Assembly: GCA_023451375.1 (NCBI GenBank)
Contig: JAEXZS010000008.1
Location: forward strand, 1 to 6,471
Length of the DNA: 6,471 nt
Direction of reading: 5' to 3'
Source: Pseudomonadota bacterium
Lineage (GTDB): Bacteria; Pseudomonadota; Alphaproteobacteria; Caulobacterales; Caulobacteraceae
The notes under the pieces are model-generated. The model did not search any database and was not told the origin of the DNA. It saw only the letters and a program-made list of their open reading frames with translations. This document shows positions 1 through 6,471 of the stretch, piece after piece. The position numbers and the translations under genes were made by a program. Numbering within the stretch: position 1 is the stretch's first letter; each line of letters begins with the position of its first letter.

Positions 1-1308
1 GGCGAGGCCGGCGAGCGCGAGGCGCCGGCGGGCGGCGGGGCGGCGGCGACCGGCCTGCTGCGAGCGGCCGTTCTTGCGCTGCTGGGCGGGCTCATCCTGA
101 ACCTGATGCCGTGCGTCTTTCCGATCCTGGCGATGAAGGCGGCGGCGCTGTCGGCCTCGGCGCACGAGGCGCGGGACGCGCGGCGGGACGGCTTGCTGTT
201 CCTGGCCGGCGTGCTGGCGACCTTCCTGGTCCTGGCCGGGGCGCTGCTGGCGCTGAGGGCGGGGGGAGAGGCGATCGGCTGGGGCTTCCAGCTGCAGTCG
301 CCGGCGGTGATCGCGGTGCTGGGCCTGCTGATGCTGGCGGTGGCGTTGAACCTGTCGGGCGTGTTCGATGTCGGCGGGTCGCTGCAGGGTGCAGGGCGGT
401 GGTCGCATGTCTCGGGCGGCGCGGGCGCCTTCTTGACCGGCGTGCTGGCGGTGGTGGTGGCGGCGCCTTGCACCGCGCCCTTCATGGCGGTGGCCCTGGG
501 CGCGGCCCTGGTCATGCCCTGGCCGGCGGCGCTGCTGGTCTTCCTGATGCTGGGGCTGGGTCTGGCCCTGCCCTATGTCATTGTCAGCCTGTCGCCGGGC
601 CTGCTGCGACGCTTCCCCGGGCCGGGACCGTGGATGGAGCGGCTGCGGCGGCTGCTGGCCTTTCCGATGTACGGCGCGGCCCTGTGGCTGGCCTGGGTGT
701 TCGCGCGCCAGACCGGCGGCGCGGCCCTGGCCTTGCTGTTCGGGGCGGGCCTGCTGCTGGCGCTGGCGCTGTGGCTGTTCGGCACGGCGCAGGGCGAGCG
801 GGCGGCGGGGCGGCCGGGCTGGCTCAGCAGGAGCGCGGCCTTTGTCGCCCTGGCGCTGGCGATGGTCGCGGGCGTGGCGGCGGCGCGGGCGCCGGCGTTG
901 GACCTCGGCGAAGCCTCCGGCGGAACCTTGCTGGCGTCGCAACCCTGGTCGCCCGACGCGGTGCGGGCGGCCCAGGGCGCAGGCCGACCGGTGCTGGTCA
1001 ACTTCACCGCCGACTGGTGCGTGACCTGCAAGATCAACGAGGGCGCGGCCCTGTCCTCCGCGCGCGTGGGCGAGGCGATCATGGAGACGGACGCGGTCTA
1101 TCTGGTCGGCGACTGGACCCGGCGCGACGACGCCATCGCCCGCGAGCTGGAGCGCCATGGGCGTTCGGGCGTGCCGCTGTACCTGCTGTACCCGGCAGGC
1201 GGCGGCGAGCCGCGCATTCTGCCGCAGCTTCTGACCGAAGGCCTTGTGATAAGCTCCCTGCAGGAGGCCGCGCGCGGACTGCGGCCGTCACAGGGAACGC
1301 CGTCATGA
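1..1308 (+). CDS. dsbD: DsbD/ScsB-family membrane thiol:disulfide electron transporter, C-terminal part (5' end outside window)
   Basis: This protein family carries electrons from cytoplasmic thioredoxin across the inner membrane to periplasmic thiol proteins. The frame is open from base 1, so the gene begins upstream; 435 codons are visible and the N-terminal periplasmic domain is missing. In window residue numbering, about eight hydrophobic segments span roughly residues 19-297. The first holds the LMPCVFP motif (Cys38) and the fourth the APCTAPF motif (Cys157), which correspond to the two membrane-domain redox cysteines of DsbD. A C-terminal thioredoxin-like domain follows (about 300-425), with active site DWCVTCK (Cys340, Cys343) and a GVP cis-proline loop near 390-392. 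The stop codon overlaps the start of the next gene as ATGA, indicating translational coupling. An ATG at 106 lies inside the first membrane segment and is not the start. DsbD and ScsB cannot be separated without the N-terminus; the family call is firm and the symbol is provisional. Confidence 0.9.
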   Translation, partial: GEAGEREAPAGGGAAATGLLRAAVLALLGGLILNLMPCVFPILAMKAAALSASAHEARDARRDGLLFLAGVLATFLVLAGALLALRAGGEAIGWGFQLQSPAVIAVLGLLMLAVALNLSGVFDVGGSLQGAGRWSHVSGGAGAFLTGVLAVVVAAPCTAPFMAVALGAALVMPWPAALLVFLMLGLGLALPYVIVSLSPGLLRRFPGPGPWMERLRRLLAFPMYGAALWLAWVFARQTGGAALALLFGAGLLLALALWLFGTAQGERAAGRPGWLSRSAAFVALALAMVAGVAAARAPALDLGEASGGTLLASQPWSPDAVRAAQGAGRPVLVNFTADWCVTCKINEGAALSSARVGEAIMETDAVYLVGDWTRRDDAIARELERHGRSGVPLYLLYPAGGGEPRILPQLLTEGLVISSLQEAARGLRPSQGTPS

Positions 1309-1970
1309 TACGCCGTCTGGCCCTCGCCGCCCTCGCTACTCTGGCCCTCGCCGCCTGTCAGCAGGAAGCCGCCGCGCCGGCCGAGACTACATCGACCGAA
1401 CCGACGCCCGCCGCCGCGACGCAGGAGGGTATGGCGCCGGCCTTCACCCTGGTCGACGCGGAAGGGGTGCAGCGCGCGTTGGCCGATTTCCGGGGTCGGA
1501 CGGTGGTGCTGGAATGGACCAATGAGGGCTGTCCCTATGTCCAGAAACACTATGGCGCGGGCGCGATGCAGGCGCTGCAGCGCGACGCGACCGCCGACGG
1601 CGTGGTCTGGCTGACCATCGTCTCGTCGGCGCCCGGAACTCAGGGGTTCGTCGAGGGTGAGGCGGCGCGCGCCTTCAAGGCCAAGCACGAGGCGGCCTAC
1701 ACCCACCTGCTGCTCGATCCCACCGGCGAGGTGGGCAAGCTGTACGGCGCCAAGACGACGCCCGACATGCGCGTGATCGATCCCCAGGGCCGCATCGTCT
1801 TCGAGGGCGGGATCGACGACCGGCCGACCAACAAGCCCGAGGACCTGCAGGGCGCCAACAACTTCGTCCGAGCGGCCCTGACCGACATGGAGGCCGGCCG
1901 CCCGGTGCAGACCCGTTTCGCCCAGCCCTACGGCTGCGCGATCAAATATCCGGAGACGGTGGAGGGCTGA
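1305..1970 (+). CDS. Peroxiredoxin/thioredoxin-like (PRX_like1-type) lipoprotein
   Basis: Predicted envelope redoxin of 221 residues. The N-terminus MIRRLALAALATLALAAC is a lipoprotein signal with lipobox LAAC, giving lipidation at Cys18; an Ala/Thr/Pro/Glu-rich linker runs to about residue 42. The AhpC/TSA-Redoxin fold covers about 43-200, with NEGCPYVQKHY holding the likely nucleophilic Cys76 (no CxxC), a TTPDMRVID strand (151-159) with the usual cis-Pro, and GGIDDRP (168-174). The C-terminal PYGCAIKY places Cys211 where related proteins keep a second conserved cysteine, a candidate resolving residue. The start at 1305 overlaps the upstream transporter stop (ATGA). The frame stays open far upstream as a GC-bias artefact, but this start is fixed by the lipoprotein signal and the overlap. 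By analogy with the Caulobacter ScsB-PRX pathway it may be a peroxide or thiol reductase recharged by the upstream transporter; that role is inferred. Confidence 0.9.
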   Translation: MIRRLALAALATLALAACQQEAAAPAETTSTEPTPAAATQEGMAPAFTLVDAEGVQRALADFRGRTVVLEWTNEGCPYVQKHYGAGAMQALQRDATADGVVWLTIVSSAPGTQGFVEGEAARAFKAKHEAAYTHLLLDPTGEVGKLYGAKTTPDMRVIDPQGRIVFEGGIDDRPTNKPEDLQGANNFVRAALTDMEAGRPVQTRFAQPYGCAIKYPETVEG

Positions 1971-1983
1971 CGCGCCGCGATCG

Positions 1984-2009
1984 TCTCCCTCCGGGACGGG
2001 GGAGGGAGA
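1984..2009. terminator. Hairpin between convergent genes, possible terminator
   Basis: A perfect 9-bp inverted repeat, TCTCCCTCC (1984-1992) and GGAGGGAGA (2001-2009), separated by an 8-base loop. It lies in the 44-bp gap between the redoxin lipoprotein stop and the converging stop of the minus-strand small protein. The position suits a shared terminator, but no T-run follows on either strand, so it would not be a classical intrinsic terminator. Confidence 0.4.
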
Positions 2010-2014
2010 GTTGG

Positions 2015-2491
2015 TCAGGCTTCCGGCTGCGGGGGGGCCGTGATGACCTCGACGTTGTCGTTCAGCAGGTAGGAAAGTTCGGACAGGGCCACGGCGCGTT
2101 CGGCCGAGGTCGGGGCGGCCTCAACGGCGGCGACCTTCTTGGGCATGTCCTCGGAAATGCCGCGCAGGATGCATTTCAGGTCGCCGTCCGTCCCACGCTC
2201 CTTCAGAACTAGGTGGCCCTGCATGTCCAGGGCGGCCAGTTCCTCGGCCTGCGCCTTGAAGCCGAGAAAGGCCGGGGTGGCGAAGAAGCCGTCGGCCTCG
2301 GCGGCCTTCGATGCGGCCCAGCCGTCGACCATGGCCTTCAGCGAGGCCGATCGGGCGATGATGTCGGCGAACAGCGGCTCGCCCGCCACGGAGACCGGCG
2401 CGCCCGGCGCGACGGGGGTTTGGGCGGCGGCCTCGGCCACGGCGGGATTGGAGGCCATCAGGGCGATCGAAAGGGCGATGCCGCAGGACAT
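2015..2491 (-). CDS. Uncharacterised small exported protein
   Basis: I do not recognise a family. The predicted product has 158 residues. The start at 2491 is chosen because an AGGAAA ribosome-binding sequence lies seven bases upstream and translation then opens with a hydrophobic stretch and an Ala-rich cleavage region (MSCGIALSIALMASNPAVAEA), looking like a signal peptide with cleavage near residues 18-23. The n-region lacks Lys/Arg, which is unusual. An in-frame ATG at 2566 would add 25 residues containing several Arg, but it would lengthen the segment before the hydrophobic core and run through the pgi upstream region, so I disfavour it. The mature part looks mainly alpha-helical (about 38-90 and 112-145), has one cysteine (Cys107, in DLKCIL), and ends in a Pro-rich tail. 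It is divergent from pgi and convergent with the redoxin gene. Codon bias agrees with its neighbours, supporting a real gene. Confidence 0.7.
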   Translation of the reverse strand: MSCGIALSIALMASNPAVAEAAAQTPVAPGAPVSVAGEPLFADIIARSASLKAMVDGWAASKAAEADGFFATPAFLGFKAQAEELAALDMQGHLVLKERGTDGDLKCILRGISEDMPKKVAAVEAAPTSAERAVALSELSYLLNDNVEVITAPPQPEA

Positions 2492-2542
2492 GGGGTGATT
2501 TCCTGTTTGCGCGTCGCTAGGACGTTGGATGAGCCTAGGCCC

Positions 2543-2558
2543 CAGTCGTGAACGACTG
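2543..2558. promoter_or_regulatory. 16-bp perfect palindrome in the pgi divergent spacer (candidate operator)
   Basis: CAGTCGT-GA-ACGACTG is a perfect 7-bp inverted repeat with a two-base centre. It sits in the 90-bp spacer between the minus-strand small exported protein (start 2491) and pgi (start 2582), ending 23 bp before the pgi ATG. Just upstream is a second short palindrome, GCCTAGGC (2533-2540). The symmetry and location suit a dimeric repressor site or a short leader hairpin. No regulator can be named from the sequence, and I could not place a confident promoter here. Confidence 0.4.
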
Positions 2559-2581
2559 TTTACCATCTCCCCGAGGACCGC

Positions 2582-4189
2582 ATGACCCGAGACGCCGCCT
2601 GGAAAGCTTTCGACCGCGCCGCCGAGGCGGCGTCAAAAACCCGGATCGACCAGCAGTTCCATGCCGATCCCGACCGGCTGGCGCGGATGTCGGTGGAGGC
2701 GGCGGGTCTTTATCTGGACCTCTCCAAGCAGAGCTGGACCAGGGAGGGTTTCGAGGCCTGCCTCGACCTGGCCCGCGCCTGCGACATCGAGGCTCGTCGC
2801 GCGGCCCTGTTCGCGGGCGAAGCGGTGAACCTGACGGAGGGTCGGGCGGTGTTGCACCCGGCGCTGCGGGCGCCCGCGGGCGCCGACTTCCATGCGCTGG
2901 GTGAACCGGTCTCGGCCGAAGTCGATGCGGTGCGGGCGGACATGAAGGCCTATGCCGAGGCCGTGCGTTCCGGCGGCGAACAGGGAGCGACCGGCAAGGC
3001 GTTCAAGGCCATCGTCCACATCGGCATCGGCGGCTCGGACCTTGGGCCGCGCGTGGTGTGGGACGCCCTGCGTCCGCTCGATCCCGCCCTCGATCTGCGC
3101 TTCGTCGCCAACATCGACCCGCGCGACATGGCCGAGGCGCTGACGGGCCTGGATCCCGAGACCACGCTGGTCGTCGTCGTGTCCAAGACCTTCACCACGC
3201 AGGAGACCCTGGCCAACGCCGAGGCGGCCAAGGCCTGGCTGGCGGCGGCGCTTCCCGCCGAGGGGATGACGAAGCACTTCATCGGCGTGACGGCGGCGCC
3301 GGAGAAGGCGGCCGCCTTCGGCTGCGGCCGGACCTTCGCCTTCCGCGACTGGGTCGGCGGCCGCTATTCGCTGTGGTCGGCCGTCAGCCTGTCGTGCGCC
3401 ATAGCGCTGGGGTGGGACGTGTTCGAGGCCATGCTGGCGGGCGCTGCGGCCATGGACGAGCACTTCGTCTCAGCCCCGCTGGAGAGAAACGCGCCGGTGC
3501 TGCTGGCGCTGGCGCAGGTGTTCAACGTTGACGGCCTGGACCGTCGGGCGCGAACGGTGGCGCCCTACGCCCACGCGCTTCGCCGCCTGCCGTCCTTCCT
3601 GCAGCAGCTGGAGATGGAGTCGAACGGCAAGCGGGTGCGCCGCGACGGCTCGACGGTGGAGCGCCAGACCTGCCCCGTGGTGTTCGGCGAGCCCGGCACC
3701 AACGGCCAGCACGCCTTCTTTCAGCAGATCCACCAGGGGCCGCAGGTGGTTCCGGCCGAATTCGTCATCGTGGCCAGGACCCACGGGGTCGCCCCGGAGT
3801 CGCCGCTATGGGCCAACGCCCTGGCCCAGGCCCAGGCCCTGATGCTGGGCAAGACGCCCGACGCCGCCCAGGCCGAGGGTGTGGCGCAGGGCCTGTCGGA
3901 AGACGAGGCGGCGCGCTTGGCCCCGCACCGCGCCTTCACCGGAAACCGCCCCTCGACCGCCATTGTCATGGAGCGGCTGACGCCCGCAACGCTTGGCGCC
4001 CTGATCGCCCTTTATGAGCACAAGACCTTCGTCGAGGGCGTGATCTGGGACATCAACAGCTTCGACCAGTGGGGCGTCGAACTGGGCAAGGTGCTGGCCA
4101 GGGCCATCCTGAAGGACGTGGACGCCGGCGGCCCCGGCGCGGAGCTCGATCCGTCGACGGCGTCGCTGATGGCTCGGCTGATGGGCTGA
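2582..4189 (+). CDS. pgi: Glucose-6-phosphate isomerase
   Basis: Cytoplasmic enzyme that interconverts glucose 6-phosphate and fructose 6-phosphate. At 535 residues it is full length for the bacterial family (E. coli about 549). The first SIS domain contains IGIGGSDLGPR (147-157) and VVSKTFTTQET (199-209), which bind the sugar phosphate. DWVGGRYSLWSAVS (256-269) matches PGI signature 1 and GVIWDINSFDQWGVELGK (486-503) matches signature 2. Expected catalytic residues are present: Glu345 in EMESNGK, His376 in TNGQHAFF, and Lys503 at the end of signature 2. The ATG at 2582 follows a GAGGA ribosome-binding sequence (2573-2577) at rather short spacing. The gene stands alone, divergent from the small exported protein and closed by a strong hairpin terminator seven bases after its stop. 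As Caulobacterales rely mainly on the Entner-Doudoroff route, the enzyme probably serves gluconeogenic hexose-phosphate and polysaccharide supply; that role is inferred. Confidence 0.98.
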   Translation: MTRDAAWKAFDRAAEAASKTRIDQQFHADPDRLARMSVEAAGLYLDLSKQSWTREGFEACLDLARACDIEARRAALFAGEAVNLTEGRAVLHPALRAPAGADFHALGEPVSAEVDAVRADMKAYAEAVRSGGEQGATGKAFKAIVHIGIGGSDLGPRVVWDALRPLDPALDLRFVANIDPRDMAEALTGLDPETTLVVVVSKTFTTQETLANAEAAKAWLAAALPAEGMTKHFIGVTAAPEKAAAFGCGRTFAFRDWVGGRYSLWSAVSLSCAIALGWDVFEAMLAGAAAMDEHFVSAPLERNAPVLLALAQVFNVDGLDRRARTVAPYAHALRRLPSFLQQLEMESNGKRVRRDGSTVERQTCPVVFGEPGTNGQHAFFQQIHQGPQVVPAEFVIVARTHGVAPESPLWANALAQAQALMLGKTPDAAQAEGVAQGLSEDEAARLAPHRAFTGNRPSTAIVMERLTPATLGALIALYEHKTFVEGVIWDINSFDQWGVELGKVLARAILKDVDAGGPGAELDPSTASLMARLMG

Positions 4190-4195
4190 CATGAA

Positions 4196-4223
4196 AAAGG
4201 GCGCTCCCGATGGAGCGCCCTTT
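4196..4223. terminator. Bidirectional intrinsic terminator between pgi and the glycine-zipper gene
   Basis: A perfect GC-rich stem GGGCGCTCC (4199-4207) / GGAGCGCCC (4212-4220) with tetraloop CGAT, extended by AAA/TTT at the base to 12 bp. On the plus strand TTT follows the stem; on the minus strand the stem is followed by five T (complement of A4194-4198). It lies between two convergent stop codons (4189 and 4245), so it can end both transcripts. Confidence 0.9.
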
Positions 4224-4244
4224 CCTCATTCCCGACCTTACCGC

Positions 4245-4673
4245 TTACCAGCGACGGTCGTAGCGGTAATCGCGACGGTGATCCCGGCGGTCTTCGCGGC
4301 GGTCGCGACGCCATTCGCGATAGTCTCGACGCTGTTCCCAGCGCGGGTCGCGGCTGTTGATGCCGTGCTCGCGTTCCCAGTGGCCCTGGTTCCGGTAGCA
4401 GCGGCCGCCGCGATAATATTCGCAGCCCGAGCCGCGATTGCTGGCCACCGCGCCCAAGGCGGCGCCGGCGAGGGCGCCGCCGGCGATGTAGCGGCCGTCG
4501 CCGTTGCCGTAGAGCGCGCCGGCCAAGCCGCCGACCGCCGCCCCGATCAGGGCGTTCTCCGCCGTGTCGTCGTCGCGGTCGCGATACGACTGGGCCGACG
4601 CCGGGGCCGCCATCAAGGTCAGGGCCACGACCGGAGCGGCCGCGACGGCGGTGATCTTCAGCATCTTCGACAT
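4245..4673 (-). CDS. Exported glycine-zipper protein with Arg/Asp-rich C-terminal tail
   Basis: Predicted envelope protein of 142 residues, no specific function known to me. The N-terminus (MSKMLKITAVAAAPVVALTL, then MAAPASAQ) is a clear Sec signal with cleavage after ASA near residue 27. Residues 44-75 form a glycine zipper (GAAVGGLAGALYG and AGGALAGAALGAV) of the kind in 17-kDa surface-antigen/2TM glycine-zipper proteins, able to pack as a membrane hairpin. Two cysteines follow (Cys84, Cys92, within CEYYRGGRC), possibly a disulfide. Residues 110-142 are highly polar and repetitive (RRDYREWRRDRREDRRDHRR), rich in Arg, Asp and Tyr, as seen in many small alphaproteobacterial exported proteins. 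The start is supported by AAAGGAG seven bases upstream. The gene is divergent from groESL and convergent with pgi, with its own terminator. An outer-membrane or periplasmic location is inferred. Confidence 0.85.
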   Translation of the reverse strand: MSKMLKITAVAAAPVVALTLMAAPASAQSYRDRDDDTAENALIGAAVGGLAGALYGNGDGRYIAGGALAGAALGAVASNRGSGCEYYRGGRCYRNQGHWEREHGINSRDPRWEQRRDYREWRRDRREDRRDHRRDYRYDRRW

Positions 4674-4830
4674 GGTCCGTCTCCTTTGTATCGTCGCCCA
4701 GAGCCCCCATGGGAAGGCGTCGAGCGTTGGATCGGTTCTAAGGTCCCGCGCTTGAACGACCCCGGAGGCAGGCGTTCATTTTCGGTTCATCCGTCCCCAG
4801 CGTTCCGCAGAGAATCTTCGGGCTTGGTGC

Positions 4831-4859
4831 TTGACGCTGGATGGGTGTCTGCCTAACTC
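4831..4859 (+). promoter_or_regulatory. Predicted housekeeping-type promoter of groESL
   Basis: TTGACGC (4831-4837) resembles the -35 element of Caulobacter housekeeping promoters, and CCTAACTC (4852-4859) resembles the -10 element GCTANAWC at the expected spacing of 14 bases. Transcription would begin near 4866, immediately before the CIRCE left arm, which fits HrcA repression. The preceding C makes CTTGAC, reminiscent of a sigma-32 -35 box, but I see no convincing CCCCAT-like -10 partner. Confidence 0.55.
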
Positions 4860-4868
4860 CCGGCCGCG

Positions 4869-4895
4869 TTAGCACTCTCGCAGGTCGGCTGCCAA
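4869..4895 (+). promoter_or_regulatory. CIRCE operator (HrcA site) with degenerate right arm
   Basis: The left arm TTAGCACTC (4869-4877) matches the CIRCE consensus exactly. After exactly nine bases comes GGCTGCCAA (4887-4895), which matches six of nine positions of the consensus right arm GAGTGCTAA. The correct spacing and the place just upstream of groES make this the heat-shock/HrcA operator of the operon. In Caulobacter crescentus, CIRCE and HrcA are known to act on groESL. The mismatches suggest weaker binding. Confidence 0.8.
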
Positions 4896-4899
4896 AACG

Positions 4900-4947
4900 G
4901 CCCTCGCGAGGGCTGACCGACTGTTCAAATCGCCCCATCCGGGGGAT
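4900..4947 (+). other. Palindromic groESL leader region
   Basis: The expected 5' untranslated region contains a perfect 14-bp palindrome, GCCCTCGCGAGGGC (4900-4913). Flanking bases 4883-4889 (GGTCGGC) can pair with 4912-4918 (GCTGACC) with one G-U pair. Nearer the start codon, CCCC (4933-4936) and GGGG (4941-4944) form a hairpin that extends to 4929-4947 with one bulged G, directly before the AAGGGAG ribosome-binding site (4949-4955). Whether these fold in vivo or control translation is not shown by the sequence. Confidence 0.35.
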
Positions 4948-4962
4948 CAAGGGAGACAACCG

Positions 4963-5250
4963 ATGGCGTTTCGTCCGCTCGGCGACCGCGTGCTGGTCAA
5001 GCGCGTTGAAGAAGAATCCAAGACCAAGGGCGGGATCATCATCCCCGACACCGCCAAGGAGAAGCCGCAAGAAGGCGAGGTCGTCGCCGTGGGGCCTGGC
5101 GCCCGTGACGACTCCGGCAAGGTCAACGCGCTCGAGCTGAAGGCCGGCGATCGCATCCTGTTCGGCAAGTGGTCGGGCACGGAAGTGAAGATCGACGGCG
5201 AAGACCTCATCATCATGAAGGAATCCGACGTCCTGGGCGTGCTGTCGTAA
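4963..5250 (+). CDS. groES: Co-chaperonin GroES (Hsp10)
   Basis: Cytoplasmic 10-kDa co-chaperonin whose heptameric ring caps GroEL and closes the folding chamber in the ATP cycle. The protein has 95 residues, the usual length. It opens with FRPLGDRVLVKR (3-14), the conserved first strand. The mobile loop that contacts GroEL is at about 17-33 and includes the GGIIIPDTA motif (23-31). EGEVVAVGPG (38-47), the roof-loop region and DRILFGKWSGTEV (63-75) follow, ending in DLIIMKESDVLGVL (81-94). The ATG is preceded by AAGGGAG seven bases upstream. It is the first gene of the groESL operon, 53 bp before groEL, and sits behind the predicted promoter and CIRCE operator, so HrcA control is expected. 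Confidence 0.98.
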   Translation: MAFRPLGDRVLVKRVEEESKTKGGIIIPDTAKEKPQEGEVVAVGPGARDDSGKVNALELKAGDRILFGKWSGTEVKIDGEDLIIMKESDVLGVLS

Positions 5251-5303
5251 GCACCCGCGTCGACGACCTTCTTCATCGTAATCAATAGATAGGAGCAGCC
5301 CGC

Positions 5304-6471
<1,168 letters not shown>

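Noticed and set aside
111..1304. Open plus-strand frame running through the transporter gene into the redoxin lipoprotein, suggesting a 619-residue protein.
   Set aside because: The upstream part is Gly/Ala/Arg-rich low-complexity shadow sequence; the real protein begins with a lipoprotein signal at 1305 overlapping the upstream stop.
2633..3463. Minus-strand open frame of 276 residues opposite pgi.
   Set aside because: It is complementary to a complete pgi gene, Arg/Gly/His-rich, and shows no family features.
4255..4350. Repetitive CG-rich sequence looking like a direct-repeat array.
   Set aside because: The similarity comes from Arg/Asp codons (RRD, DRR) in the tail of the glycine-zipper protein; unit length is irregular and there are no spacers, so it is not a CRISPR array or mobile element.
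4191..4856. Plus-strand open frame of 221 residues starting in the pgi terminator.
   Set aside because: Its start is within the hairpin, it is antisense to the glycine-zipper gene, and it crosses the divergent regulatory region.

Overview
The window is a stretch of GC-rich bacterial chromosome whose reading frames show strong third-position G/C bias. The GroES/GroEL sequences, a partial CIRCE operator, a Caulobacter-type promoter (TTGACG / CTAAC spacing) and the overall protein character suggest an alphaproteobacterium of the Caulobacterales. Brevundimonas or a close relative is most likely. That placement is inferred from reading the proteins, not from a database search. Nothing marks the window as mobile or phage-derived; it looks like ordinary core chromosome.

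Layout from left to right. (1) 1-1970, plus strand: the C-terminal part of a DsbD/ScsB-type membrane thiol-electron transporter. It overlaps by four bases (ATGA) with a gene for a peroxiredoxin/thioredoxin-like lipoprotein, and the two look like a cell-envelope reductive pathway. (2) 2015-2491, minus strand: an uncharacterised small, probably exported protein, convergent with the redox pair. (3) 2582-4189, plus strand: complete glucose-6-phosphate isomerase (pgi), divergent from the small protein. A 90-bp spacer between them carries a perfect 16-bp palindrome. (4) 4196-4223: a strong bidirectional intrinsic terminator. (5) 4245-4673, minus strand: an exported glycine-zipper protein with an Arg/Asp-rich tail. 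(6) 4674-4962: a 289-bp divergent regulatory region with a predicted groESL promoter, a CIRCE element with a degenerate right arm, and leader palindromes. (7) 4963-6471, plus strand: groES followed by groEL, which runs off the right edge after 389 codons.

Functionally, the left part handles periplasmic thiol/peroxide reduction, the middle central carbon metabolism, and the right part protein folding. I do not see a convincing undescribed system. The most rewarding items are the coupled DsbD/ScsB-PRX-like pair, the palindrome in the pgi divergent spacer, the half-eroded CIRCE, and the two exported proteins of unknown role.
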